Assembly: GCF_042477335.2 (NCBI RefSeq)
Contig: NC_091247.1
Span: forward strand, 65,212,501 to 65,276,500
Source of the DNA: Ovis canadensis
Lineage: Eukaryota > Chordata > Mammalia > Artiodactyla > Bovidae
Length of the DNA: 64,000 nucleotides
Reading direction: 5' to 3'
Shown: in pieces, positions 23,767 through 35,909 of the stretch
How the letters are laid out: the number at the start of each line of letters is the position of its first letter
Numbering within the stretch: the stretch's first letter is position 1
Translations under genes and position numbers: made by a program
The notes under the pieces: model-generated
Seen by the model: only the letters and a program-made list of their open reading frames with translations
Databases searched by the model: none
Told to the model about the DNA's origin: nothing

Positions 23767-24440
23767 CTATCTAAAATAAAGCCTCCTCAAATCTGGTACT
23801 CTGACAGCTAAGGTAACTCCTGCTGATCACAGAGCTCTGCACAACTGCAGCTAGAAAGATATTCTTAACATTTTTCTGAGGGATTGGGGCTTGAGGATGG
23901 ACAGGGAGACAGGGCAGAGTCAGAAGCAGCCAGCCCATCTTTGAAAGGACAGAGTCTCTAAAGGAGGGAGTATGGAGACAGAAGCCTCGAGGGCTCCAGC
24001 TGGGACTCTTGAGCATGCCTCTTCCAGGCAGGAAGAAGAAGCACAAAGCAGGAGTGGGTGGCAGTCAAGGAGCGCAGTGTCACAGAGGTCAAAGTTTGGC
24101 TCCCATGAGCTGGCTGAGGGCCACAGACAGGTCAAAGGCAAGTGTTTGCAGAAGGGGACACTGGCCACAAAGGACTAACACAAGGTCAGTTTCAGCTGTG
24201 TGGCAGGCCAAGAAGTATAAGTATGAGGAAGTTAAGAATAAAAGAAATGGGAAAGCATGGAATTGGCACATCACCTCTTTGAGGTGTTGGGAAATGAAAG
24301 AAGAAAATGTGAGGTTACCCACAAGAGGATCAGGACCACATAAGTTGAACAATTTAAAGTGCAAATTATTTGCATGGGAAAACATTATATATATGTTTCT
24401 AGCCGGTATGGGCTTCATTCAAAGTGAAAAACAGTTGCAT
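23767..24440. other. unique or unidentified old sequence
   Basis: GC-richer than average in 23880-24180. Overlapping open frames on both strands but no splice or family signal; no gene called. Confidence 0.4.
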
Positions 24441-24450
24441 AATTAAACAC
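24441..24450. repeat. target-site duplication, left copy (Bov-tA)
   Basis: AATTAAACAC here against AATTAAACAT at 24641-24650. Confidence 0.75.
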
Positions 24451-24640
24451 TGTTGTTAAGTTGCTAAGTTGTGTCCTCCTCTTTTGAGACCCTATTGACT
24501 GTGTAGCCCTCCAGGGATTTCCCAGGCAAGAATATTGGAGTGGATTGCCATTTCTTTCTCCAGATCTTCCCAACACAGGGATCAAACTTGCATCTCCTGC
24601 GTCTCTGGCATTGGCAGGCAGATTCTTTACCATTGAGTCC
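24451..24640 (-). mobile_element. Bov-tA SINE
   Basis: Inverted Bov-tA: TGTTGTTAAGTTGCTAAGTT at the tail side, TTTCCCAGGCAAGAATATTGG in the body, and the inverted head ending TTTACCATTGAGTCC. Moderately diverged. Confidence 0.88.
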
Positions 24641-24734
24641 AATTAAACATTACATATTTGAGTACTTATAAACAGTGCAGATATGATGGAAAATTTTGTG
24701 AAACAAAGAATTACAATAAATAACATTTTTAGCA

Positions 24735-24865
24735 GGTGTTTTCAACGTTTACATAGTTTTCCTATACCCTTCAAAAATCCCATGAGATGGATTTTGTCCT
24801 CCTGTTTTACAGATGTAAACCAGTCTCCCTGGGGTACAATAAGAGTGGTGATGGAACTAGTGTCT
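24735..24865 (-). mobile_element. possible MIR fragment
   Basis: Minus-strand MIR-like words ('ccatgagatggattttgtcctcctgttttacagatg'), heavily decayed. Confidence 0.4.
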
Positions 24866-24869
24866 TCTG

Positions 24870-26985
24870 GTGTTACCCTCCTTCCTTTTTTTCCCTTCTA
24901 TACAAAATCAGTTCTTCAGTGGAAAAAAAAAAAAAGATTAACTGAAATTTACTTTTAACAAGACTTTTAATACAAACAGAAGGTTTTTTTTTAATATAAG
25001 AAGACCTTCCCATCAATATGTCCCACCAACCATACACCTTTATTTTTATCTTGAGTATTAAACTAGTACCAGCTGAGCTAGAACTACCCTTCACTCTTCT
25101 AACAATTCCAACTGCAAAAGTTATGCCATTCCCCTGTGATCCATCACAAATGCCAGCAGGAAAGAAAGGGTTGTTAATATATAAATATCTAATGCCTACT
25201 CTAGTATTGTTCTCCAATGTAACACACATGAAGACGACTTTTCAAAGGTATTAGTCTTCTCCACACACCTATACATGAAAACTGACATACACATTGCTAC
25301 CCTGCTGGAATAATAATATCAGTTTTTTTAACACCAAAAAAAAAATCTAATAAAAGGTTTTTACAAAGGATAATTAAGCAAGCTAATATAGTAATAAGTG
25401 GAATACACAATAAGAATACGTACTAAAATATCTGCTCTGTGCAATGCAGAACTGGTGTTTTAGGAGATTAACAATTATGATCGCCAGTCCTCTTCTGATT
25501 CTATAATACTCCACACAATCTTTTTTAAATTACTTTATTAACCTTTCCTCCTAGCACAGAAGTGCCCGATTATAGATAATATTTCAAAATCATCTGAGGT
25601 GTAAGTGTGTTTGATTTGCTCGGTAATTATTTGTCTACTTTATTACATTGGCCGAGCACACAAGCTTCTTGACCAGCTTTATTTCAAGTCCAGTTAAGAA
25701 CAGGGTCATATCATTTTGTGGATCACTCCCTTTGGGCCCCGACATACATGAAATTTTCATATTGGATATGGGAACAGTGCATGGAAACATAGTCCATTTT
25801 AAACATGGAGAAATCGTTCCCTGTCTTGTTATTAAAGCTTCCAGGCCCTGGGCTTAATGGAAGGAACGCTGTTCACAAGCAAATGGAAGGTATTTATTCC
25901 CCATGTGACTAGGATGCAGAACACCAAAGTCTGAGCATGCAATTGTCCCTTGATGAAGTCTAAAAGCTTATCACTCACATCGCTCTGGTGGCCTTATGCA
26001 GGGTCTTTATAATTTGTTCCTTGTCATTCATACCACTCAGGACAAGACTTCTATTTTGATCTGAATCATGAATGCACTTCCAGCTTGTATTTTGACTCAC
26101 TCAAGGCTGAAAGGAATGGGGAGGGGGCAACCACAGGGGGAGATCACAAACCTTATCCTTTTAATAGGGGTCTGGAAGAAAGAGTAAGGTCTGAAAATTA
26201 CACTGGGTTTGGCAGAGGGAAAGTTTGCCCCTTCCAACTTTCCAACTCCGTAAATGAAACCAATACTTACCTGTTCTTAAAGATGAAAATGCATTGAGAT
26301 GAAACAGGGTACACAGCTTATTCTTGAGGGCCACTGCCTGGATAAATGCACAAAGCTGGGGGACTCTGTTTATTGTCCACAATCAACAAATCCTGAAATT
26401 TCCATATGTAGCAGGATTCCCGGGCTCTGTTAGTAAGGCAGGATATGGCTGGCCAGCTCAGTCACCCATGGAATTACAGTGTAGGGTACGGATGCCAGTA
26501 TTTTAGACCCAAACCGAGCATAAAAAACACAAAGTAAAATTCAGTGTCAGCACAAAGTTGACAGCGAATGATTATAACAGCTTCGAAGCTTGAAAAAGAG
26601 TGTAAATAACTAGGATCCCCTGCGGGCTCACTCAGCCTGCATACATAACAACCCTGATGGACAGCCTCTGTGGTAAAGTCGGGGAACGAGGCCCCGGGAA
26701 GATGCAAAAATTCTGCCAGCAAAGAGCCTTAACTGTCACCTTTCTGACTAAATCAGCTACTTTCATAGAGGGAGAGAAAGAGAACAGTAGTCTATGCCTT
26801 CGGAAGACCAATTGCCCCTTTGCCTGGGAAGCGAGGATGTTAATTACCAGCTCATCTGTGGTTATCAAGGCTCTGCAACACACCAGCTTTCGCACTTAAC
26901 GAACACTGCTCTTCTCCCTGATCTTTAATCCTTGGTGCTTTTAGTCCACAAAAGATTGTTATTCAGAACAACTCTGCTATTTAGA
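24870..26985. other. unique sequence
   Basis: No gene or dispersed repeat recognised. Part of it, 25540-25860, is complex and moderately AT-rich and may be conserved. Confidence 0.4.
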
Positions 26986-26989
26986 GAAT

Positions 26990-27540
26990 GTAAAAATAAA
27001 AGCAAAAAAGAACAGTCTACCCTCCCAAAGTGAACGGTTAACTTACTGGATCACTTTGACTTGAAATTTAATTTTCTTTTCTTTATGTTTATGCACACAC
27101 ACACACCCGCCTCCAACAGCGGATTGGTTTCAAATGCTGAAACATGGTAAGCCTATCATGGCGTGCGGCCTCCAGCCTGGTGTAAGAGACCCCAGCTTCG
27201 TGAGTCCTGAACCTCATCATCACTAGTACTTAGAAATTCAAAGGAGAAAAGAAAGCAGTTGAAGTCTCCTGCACATACCTAGCTAGCACGCCACAGGTTT
27301 TTAATTCATTTACAAGATAATTAATCAATTAGCAAATGATCCTTTTCCCCTTTGTGATTTATGCTGCATGAGAATTGCATCTCCAAATGAAATGGCAGGC
27401 CACTTGTATTGAAACTTTGCCCTTCAAACACATTGGTCTTATTTATCTGGATTGAGCAGATGCTTTGCACTGCCAGCCCATTGTAACCGGACTGTTTGCT
27501 ATTAGAACCTAAGTAAGATTTAAGCTAAACAGAAGAACAT
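26990..27540. promoter_or_regulatory. candidate enhancer-like conserved element
   Basis: Repeat-free block with clustered homeodomain-type words: TAATTA (27318-27323) and CAATTA (27326-27331), next to GCAAATGAT, plus a short (CA)n at 27095. The texture matches vertebrate developmental enhancers. No conservation data were available, so this is inference. Confidence 0.35.
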
Positions 27541-28859
27541 AAATATGACATCCTACAGACATTCATGATGATCTACTGTGCTGTATCATCACCAGCCATT
27601 GCTACTTATTCATATAGGAAAAGAGGGAGGAAATATACTTGACATTGCTAAAAGGGGAACCATGGCCACCAGAAGGAAAGGTGAAGATGGAACTTACAGT
27701 TATTGGCTCTAGAGTACAATTCTGAGGGTCTTAAAATGCAATTCAATTGCTACAATGTATACATTCTGTTGACAGGCTCAACTATGCCCATTTCTTTCAG
27801 CTTTCCATATTCTAACAGGCATCTCTTTGGAAAGCAAAGATATCAAGGAGGTTTTGCTTAGGGGCCAGGATATTTGTTTATGGGGTCTCCCAGATAAGCA
27901 TCACTGAGGAGAGGGTCTGGCCAACAATTGTGTGATGGAATCTTATCAGACTTCACTCTAATCTGGAAGTGGTCAAAAGAAGAAATGGCTGTAAAATTCC
28001 TTTATCACTTTCGAGTTTTCAGAGGCCTCCACTGAGAAATACACGCGCTGAACTATGTGTTTTGGGTTTTTGTTGTTGTTGTTGTTCTTCGCACAGCTAT
28101 TGCATTATGAATCTCTGCTTCCTTCCATATTTATACTGCTTCCAGGTGGGATAATAGAAAACATCTTTCCCTCTAGCCAGGGCAGGGGTCTAAAATATTT
28201 TCAAAGCAAACAGGAAGGTCCCCAGAACTATACAAACATTTCAGCAGCCAAATGAACTGAAAGTCTGTTGCTGTGTTTTAAAGTCAACAATTATGCATTA
28301 AATTACTCCTGTGTACACAGAACAACAAAGGCATTTTGGGTCCATTTGTACAGGTGAGAAAATGGGTCAGCTGTGTAACACTGAACCCCAGGTGTGCATA
28401 TGGCAGAAAAATTCTGTCATCTATTGCTTCCATGGAGGACTTCTGGGACAGGCTCAGAGCCCCATGTAATCACTTGCCAAGGCTTTAATAATAAAACAGC
28501 TACAAGGAAAACTTCCCTAACCCTTTGCTCTGTGGAGAAAGGACTGAAGAATAAAAAAGCATTTGGATGTTTTAAAAGGAACTGTGGAACTTAGTCAGTG
28601 AGAAAATTAGAGAAAGGCCATTATAGTGTGAATGAATACCCTTAAAAACAAACTAACCCCAAACCTTATTCTTTTTATCTTTCTCAAAAAAAGAGTGGTC
28701 AAATGTGTACAGAAGGAAACTCTACTTGTTAGCCATGCTGAGCAGAGCTGGATTTGTTCGCTCACAGGAATAAAAAGCACAACAGTGAATCTTGGAGGCA
28801 TTATTTCTTAGCAGAATTAGCATAACCCAGCACATCAGAGTATTAAAATTTAAAAAGGA
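27541..28859. other. unique non-coding sequence
   Basis: A short (TTG)n lies at about 28068-28087. No gene or dispersed repeat seen. Confidence 0.45.
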
Positions 28860-29640
28860 TTTCAAACTGTCCTCGTATCATCAGCAGAGTCATGTCACAG
28901 ATTTTTTTTTATTGGTGCAGTGAGCTAGGTGTAATTGTATCAATATTTTAATGCTTGATGCATATTGCCTGTGATACATTGCTTGCATAAATAAAAAGCA
29001 CCAATATTCAATTGCCAATGAAATAATCACACACTCTAGATCTTTATTATATCATGCATTATTTAATTACAATAATCAGAATCCTTTTGAAGGTAAAACA
29101 AGATTAAAAAGGTTTTGTTTTATTGGATCTATATATTTGATTTAAACTTTACATGTTAGCTTTACATTAAGAATTTATAAGGCATCAGTTCAAATGGTGC
29201 TATTATAAGAGTTTATTTCTTTTATAATTAGTACAGTACTCTTAAAGTACTCTGACTACGAGAGATAATATTTCAGTATTTTAATGAGCTTTTTAAGTGT
29301 AATTGATGTAACAATCATTGAATTACACATTTCTACCTGAAGAATAATGAAGGAAACATTTTAATGAGAAATTTAATCATTATTAGCAAATGATCTACTA
29401 AACTGCCATTTGCTGACATTTAAAAGCTTAATAGCAGAAACTGTATTTCCCTACACCTGCATCAACATCGATGGCGATTATATTTCTGTTACTCTGATTT
29501 CCCAGGTTAACTTTCTACCATTACTAATTTATTTATAAATTTGAGCAAACTTTCTTTAACCCACAGTTGTCAGAGCCTTCCAGAAAGCATGGGGCTTGAC
29601 ACTTAGAGGGATAATTTAAATAAATTAGTCCCTTTTCCAG
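28860..29640. promoter_or_regulatory. candidate enhancer-like conserved element
   Basis: About 780 bp, repeat-free and strongly AT-rich. It has TAATTA at 29064-29069 and 29225-29230, TAATTG at 29300-29305, and many ATTTA/TTAATGA words. It is the most enhancer-like block in the window. Inferred from texture only. Confidence 0.4.
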
Positions 29641-30525
29641 CCTTCAGCAGTTTTCAGCATAAAAGGGCTCTTTCTTGTGAGTATTCATGCTTGCATCAGC
29701 TTGATTTTGATGAATGCCCTGCAAATTCCCTGATAGTACCTCAGACAGAGAGATCTTAGACCCATGTCAACAACGGTATTTAAAGCTCCCTCATTTCCAG
29801 AACATATCAGCATTCAGAGAGACACCAATGTGAGTACGAGGAACCTACTATGCAGCTTTGCCAGCTTCTGGGGTTGGGTTTTACTGCTAGGTTTGCAGGA
29901 ACTCTCTATGCCACAGGGAGAGAGGTTAGAATAGAGTCACAAGAGTAAAGTCCACAAGGATGTGTTTAGGGGAGTATAAAAAGAACCACAAGATAACACC
30001 AGGGAGGCACACTACGTACGTAACCTCCTGTAGGTCAGCAGAGTTAGAAGGCAAGCTCAGCCTTCTCACTGAAGAGCTAGAAAGTGCCAAGTTCAAGTCA
30101 GTACACTAGTTAGCATGGGTGCAGCAAAGGCTAACACGAAAGACTGTGTGCCTTGCTAGCTCTGTAAGGGTCAGCCATTTCCAGAACTCCTTAACAGGGT
30201 ACTGCTTCTCTCACTGTGAGATTTGTCTGATGTGAATTGTCAGCCTAGAGGACAGAAGGGGTTTGGATAGAAACACACTGTTATATATTCAATGCAAGAG
30301 GAGATCTTTTCATTTTTCTTTAGGTGTGAGTCCTGATTTGAAGTCCTGGCAGTGAGCAGGCAGAAGGAAGGAAAGAGAAAAAGACAGCATTTGCTTCCTA
30401 CCAGCCTCCTGATGATCATGAAGGTCCCTTTCAGTCCTCACATACTAGGTTTGGTCCAACTGCCTGCTTTCCTGGCTTAGAATTCTCACAAGCCTTTGTG
30501 TTTTCTCTCATTTAAAGAACTTGTA
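29641..30525. other. unique non-coding sequence
   Basis: No gene, RNA or repeat recognised. Confidence 0.5.
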
Positions 30526-30637
30526 AACTTCCCTGGCAGTCTAGCGCTTAAGACTCTATGCTGCCAATGCAGGGGGAACGGGTTCTGTCCCTGGTTGGAG
30601 AACTAAGATCCCACAGGCCATGTGTTGCAGTCAAAAA
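30526..30637 (+). mobile_element. CHR-1-type SINE
   Basis: Short tRNA-derived SINE: head ACTTCCCTGGCAGTCTAGCG, B-box-like GGTTCTGTCCC, then GAGAACTAAGATCCCACAGG and a short A-rich end. CHR-1 is typical of cetartiodactyls. Confidence 0.75.
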
Positions 30638-30668
30638 CTAACTAACTTGCCCCTTTCACTCTGTGTGT

Positions 30669-31037
30669 TGTTATGGACTAAATATTGGTGTTCTCCTCCC
30701 CAGCTCATATGTTGAAATCTTACCCCCAAATATGACAATACCAGGAGATGGGGTTTTGGGGAGATGATTAGGTCATGAGGATGGAGCCCTTGTGAATGGC
30801 ACTGGAGCCCTAATGAAACAGACACCAAAGAGCTCCTTGGCTCCATTTCTGCCCTGTGGAGATACAATGAGAAGACAGTGCTCTGCAACTCAGAAAAGGA
30901 TTTTCACCAGACCCCAACTGTACTGGCACCCTGATCTCTGGTTTCTAGCCTCTAGATCGGTGAGGAATAAATTTCTGTTGTTTATAAGCCTCCCAATCTA
31001 TGATGATTTGTTATAGAAGCCCAAAGTGACTAAGACA
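30669..31037 (+). mobile_element. MaLR (MLT1-like) solo LTR
   Basis: Opens TGTTATGGACTAAAT and closes GACTAAGACA, with 'catatgttgaaatcttacccccaa', 'gagatggggtttt' and 'aataaatttctgttgttta' in the order of mammalian MaLR LTRs. The AATAAA near 30965 is the family polyadenylation signal. No internal retroviral sequence is present. Confidence 0.65.
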
Positions 31038-31763
31038 CATGCTCTTAAAAAGATCTTTAGAATGCTTTTAAAACTCAGTGTGGTGACTGACTCTCCATAG
31101 TGTACTGCCAACAGATGGGTGAAAGCTCCCGCCCTGACAGGCTGTGCTGGCCACCATGCCTGGGTGTCCAAAGTGCTGTCTTCTTACTTCTTGTGAATGA
31201 GCAATGATAATATTAGGAAATGACCTGCCAGGGCTAGAGTACTCAAGGAACTATTGACAGAACATCTTTCAAGTAATGGGGAGAGCTGAGAAAAAATATC
31301 TCAGCTTATTTTTGTGGTTTGGGTGGTGGTGATACAGCAAGTGAATGGTGATATTATTTATTATGGAAAATGCAATTGCCATGACTGCAAAAATCAAGGC
31401 TGATAAACTGCATTGCACTATATTTTTAAAATTGATTCACGAATCTCTTCTGATTTAGTAGCGAAAAACAAAGTTGGAACAAGTCACTAATAAAATGGAT
31501 CTTTTTTGCTAATTATAATACTTGCTTATAAAGGTGATCTGTATGTCACATTTACAAAGGATACAGGATGATACTGACATTTATTTATATTATTTTCTTA
31601 ATTTATATTTATTTTTTAAGATTTGGGTATCATTTAATGAGGGATGGAGAGAAGAGAGAGGGAAACTATAATGTGAAGAACTAAGCCAATGCAAAATAAA
31701 GATGGAGCGTTTTCTAGAAGGTGGGGAAAGTTTGTCCCCTGAGAGCAAAATACAGAGCAAGCA
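31038..31763. other. unique non-coding sequence
   Basis: AT-rich; no gene or repeat recognised. Confidence 0.5.
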
Positions 31764-31993
31764 TGCTCAGTCTCTCAGTGGTGGTCCCAATCTTTGAGAC
31801 CCAATGGACTGTATTCCACCAGACTGTAGCCTACCAGGCTTCTCTGTCCATGGGATTTTTCAGGCAAGAATACAAGAGTGGGTTGCCATTTCCTCCTCCA
31901 GGGGATCTTCCTAACCCAGGGATCAAACCCACGTCTCCTGCGTTTCCTGTATTGACAGGTGGAATCCTTACCACTGAGCCACCTGGAAAGTCT
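31764..31993 (-). mobile_element. Bov-tA SINE
   Basis: Inverted Bov-tA with a small internal duplication near 31815-31835 ('ccaccagactgtagcctaccagg'). The head complement ends GAGCCACCTGGAAAGTC. Confidence 0.88.
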
Positions 31994-32559
31994 GCATAAT
32001 ACAGTAGCCCAAGACAATGAGCAGCTTTACTTAAATAGCAACACATTGATAAAGGGCAACCACCTGAATTGCAGGACAATTGTGGACACAATTTGATTCT
32101 GTCAAAAATGCCACCAAATTCTAGTACTCAAAGAGTATGCCATTAGTGCAAGGGCATATAGATGGGAGTGGAAGAAAACTAGAACAAGAATTAATTCAAA
32201 AGAAAAGTACTGTTTGAACAAAAGCATCACTATTGTAAATATTGAACAATTCTCTTTTCCTGTATCACTTTGGTTTTATCCATTGTATTGGAATCCCAAA
32301 GACGCTAACTCATCCAGTTAGCAAACCAGATATAAACAAATGCTACTTCTAAAAAAGCACTTCTAAAAGGCTCCATCTAAAGGTTGAGGGAGCAGGAGAT
32401 GAAAAACACAGAGAAGGTTGACAATGCCCCCTCAGGGCAGCGTCACGTTGCTCCCAACAAAGGTGGGCAGTGACAAGTTCTTCCAATAGCTGCTAGGGCC
32501 TGATCCCAATTCAGGAAATTCTAGCAATTACATAAAAGCTTGTAAGGGAGATCAGAAAG
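31994..32559. other. unique non-coding sequence
   Basis: No gene or repeat recognised. Confidence 0.5.
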
Positions 32560-32865
32560 CACGTTCAATATAGTGAGCTTCCCCTTCTTTTGCTATCATT
32601 CGAGGAAAATTTTTTCACACACGCCAAAAAAAAAAAAAATACGAAAGCCCTCTATATAATCCCAAGTAAATACGAGTCCAATTAAAGCCTTGGCAGTACT
32701 TCATTGTGCAGCATTCCCAACTTTGATAAAATATTTGAAACAGCTATGCAAATACCTATGTTTCACATAAACATCCACCCTAAATGAGTGCTCATTTGCT
32801 TGTTACATATGCAACCAATTCTCTTTTTGGGTAAACATCTGTCCATTTACCTGTAAAAGAATCAG
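32560..32865. promoter_or_regulatory. candidate enhancer-like conserved element
   Basis: Repeat-free block containing the POU octamer ATGCAAAT (32746-32753), an ACTTTGATA word suggestive of TCF/LEF (about 32720), and CAATTAAAG. Inference only. Confidence 0.3.
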
Positions 32866-32869
32866 GACT

Positions 32870-33345
32870 CAGACTTTCCTCACTCTTCAGCCTTAATTTC
32901 CTTCATCTCTGCCTCTTCATGTCCTATTTCTATTCTTCAAGGCAAGCCCAGATCATACCTTCTTAATGAAACATTTTGGTCACCACAATGTAAAGGGACT
33001 TCCTTCTTTGGCAAAACCATGGTACACGTTGGTCTGTGTAATTTATACATAGTTACTAATTATTTTGCCTTGTATCAATTATTATTTTTAATAACATACA
33101 GATACTTTCTGCACATCTGGATTGTAAGCTCTTAAAAGGCAAGGTGATGTTACATATTATAGCTGTTAAGGGAAAGAAACCCACTGGCTCCACCGCTGTG
33201 TGAACTGAGTAAATGCCCCAACCTCGGTGCTATGAACTGTAATTGGGAACAGAGCTCTTCGAGTCGTTCTGAGCATGACATAGGTGACTGTTTGTGGCAC
33301 AGCATCTGGCACGTAGAGAAGGCTCAATAAAAGATAGTCATCCTG
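32870..33345 (+). mobile_element. L2 LINE 3'-end relic
   Basis: The order of words fits an L2 3' end: 'gattgtaagctcttaaaaggcaagg' (33119 onward), then 'cacagcatctggcacgtagagaaggctcaataaa' (33297 onward). Strongly decayed. Confidence 0.6.
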
Positions 33346-34267
33346 ACGGTCAGTTACTCTCTGATTGCTCCTCAGTGCCAAGCTCTGTACCTGGTACATG
33401 ACATGTGTTCACTGCTGGTATGCCTGATTGCCCAATAAGTACCTATCTATGGCTCTCGCCATGTAACATCTATTTCCCATTCTGTTGAATGGTTCCCTAA
33501 TTTCTCTTTGATGAAACTTGCCATCCCTCTTTTCCTACAGCCTCATCCCATCCTGACTTCATATGGTTCCCTGTCAGCCCATCCTCCCACTGGCCAGATT
33601 GAAGGTATCAGAACCCATGTGATGCTATAGGGTTACCTAGCAACCAACCTTCCTTTCAATGTTCTTCTTTAGCAAGAGTCACTCTAGGAAACCATGTAAG
33701 CCTGTAAAACTATCACTACCCCTTTCTAGATTTGGGAGACTTCAAGGTACTGACAGAACACCCCCATTCTACCCTAGTCCTCATCTCCAGGAAAGCTGAC
33801 AGTTCTAAGGGTGTGTCCAGATGGCCCTCTTCTTTGTAGGCTAAATCAATTCACCGTCATTGGGAATTCATTGGTAGTTAAACATTTCCAAGAGGATTCC
33901 TAGTAAAGATATTTGTTTGAAGAGTAGCAGGACTTCCACTTGAACCAGAAGTGTGTTCAACTGAGAATTCTGGAACATCTAGGTCAGTTTAAGGGTTTGT
34001 TACAAGTTTCTTTCCCTTGTATTTATCAGAAGAATCAGGTCCTCCTGGGAAAGCAGAGACACTTGCGTAGGAGCAGTGAACTCCATCAAAGGTGAGGCCC
34101 CTCTGCCAAGGAAAACAACTAGATCCCAGTGTCATGTGGCTACTTTAGCCCATATGGGTTCCTGTCACATGGATCTATTTGTAGATCTGTGAATAAATTC
34201 TGATTTCCCCTACTTGTCCACCATATATCAGCTCAAGAGTTAGTTACTTTGAAGTCTGGGGTGGAAT
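33346..34267. other. unique non-coding sequence
   Basis: No gene or confident repeat. Confidence 0.45.
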
Positions 34268-34277
34268 GACTGCAGTG

Positions 34278-34496
34278 GTGATGGTGATGGGTTAGTCCCT
34301 AAGTTGAGTCCGACTCTTTTGGGACCCCATGACCATAGCATGCCACGCTCCTCTGCCCATGGGATTTCCCAGGCAAGAATACTGGAGTGGGTTGCCATTT
34401 CCTTCTCCAGGAGATCTTCCCCACCCAGGGATGTAACCCAGGTCTACCTGCATTGCAGGTGGATTCTTTTACTGACTAAGCCACCAGGGAATCCCA
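34278..34496 (-). mobile_element. Bov-tA SINE
   Basis: Inverted Bov-tA flanked by near-identical ACTGCAGTGG (34268-34277) and ACTGCAATGG (34497-34506). A short GATGGTGATGG repeat sits at the tail end. Confidence 0.9.
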
Positions 34497-34506
34497 ACTG
34501 CAATGG

Positions 34507-35526
34507 GAGGGCAGACAAAAACAGAACAGTTTCACAAAAGCTCACCAAGTTATTCAGGGTTCAAGAGATCAGCAGCAGCAGTAACAACATTCTTATCTTG
34601 GATTAAACTCCCCTCGGCAAAGGGCATGGGGAAACTTGGCATAGGAAGTGGTTGGCATCAGCTGTCATGGGGGTTTCTCTAAGAGGTGAGGATGTCCTAA
34701 ATTGATGTTCCTGGTACATATAGTAGTACCTTAAGACATCAGACATGGGGAAGATGGACACCTCCATCAATGGACATGAGAACTGTCATATTCACAGGCA
34801 CCAGGGATTAGTCACCCTTCTACCAGTGGCAGGAAACATAACGAGGGGAAAGAGGAGAGAAAATCGAAGCTATCTTATTCTGAGAGGACTTAGTTCAAGA
34901 AGCATAAATTAAAGTGCTCCCTGGAAATTGCCCGCCCCAGACATGTGAGAAAGCCTGAAATTATCATAGAGCATAGAGTGAAGCAATCCAGGAAAACAGT
35001 CTTTGGGGATGACCACAGTGGTTCTGCTCTTCCTCTGGACAGTCTGGCAAATGTTGAGTTACATAAGCCTGGAAAAGCAGCACATTTGGAAACGTGTGGA
35101 GGCATGGCTCTGCTAGCCCTGAAGTGAAAGCATTAATTTTGAGCTAAAAAGGAAAAGAAAAAAAGCAACTTTTTTTCAAACCTGACATCCATTTCAATGT
35201 TAACAACCTAAAGCCTTTCAAAACACGGTGTGAGGACTTAATACTGCCTTTTATAATGGCTGAAACTTTTATTGAAAATGTTTGGTCCTAGACTCTGCAA
35301 GATCAGTCAGACAAAAGTGAGTGACACATTTAAAAGGCAAATGATTCTTCAAAATGTCAAGCCCAGGAACAAATTTTGGAGCTGCAGTTGGTAAAAACTG
35401 ACAAAAAAGTACTGCACAGAAGCAGTGAAACTTTTCACCAAGTCCTCAACACTTCATACGTGAGTTTGGGGTCCTCAGGTTGAATTATTTATCTTTCAGA
35501 TCAAGGCCAAGGGTCTGTTAAGGAAA
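34507..35526. other. unique non-coding sequence
   Basis: No gene or repeat recognised. Confidence 0.5.
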
Positions 35527-35544
35527 TGGTAAGTCCTATTTGTA
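35527..35544. repeat. target-site duplication (3' side) of the minus-strand L1
   Basis: TGGTAAGTCCTATTTGTA here against TGGTAGGTCCTATTTGTA at 40561-40578: 18 bp, one mismatch. Confidence 0.93.
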
Positions 35545-35909
35545 TGTATTCTTTTTTAAAAAAAAATTATTTTTTTAAACTGAAGACTAATTACTTTACA
35601 ATATTGTGGTAGTTTTTGCCCTTCATTGACATGAATCAGCCATGAGTGTACACGTGTCGCTCATAGCGAACCCTCTCCCATGTCCCTCCCCATCCCATCC
35701 CTCTGGGTTGTCCCGGTGCATCGGCTTTAGGTGCCCTGTTTTATGCACTGAACTTGGATTTGTGATCTATTTCCCATATGGTAATATACATGTTTCAGTG
35801 TTATTCTCTCAAATCATCCCAGCCTTGCCTTCTCCCACAGAGTCCAAAAGTCTGTTCTTTATATCTGTGTCTCTTTTGCTGTCTTGCATATAGGGTCATT
35901 GTTATCATC

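Noticed and set aside
23920..24446. Overlapping frames in a GC-richer patch, considered as an exon
   Set aside because: Overlap on both strands, no consistent donor/acceptor pair, no recognisable product.
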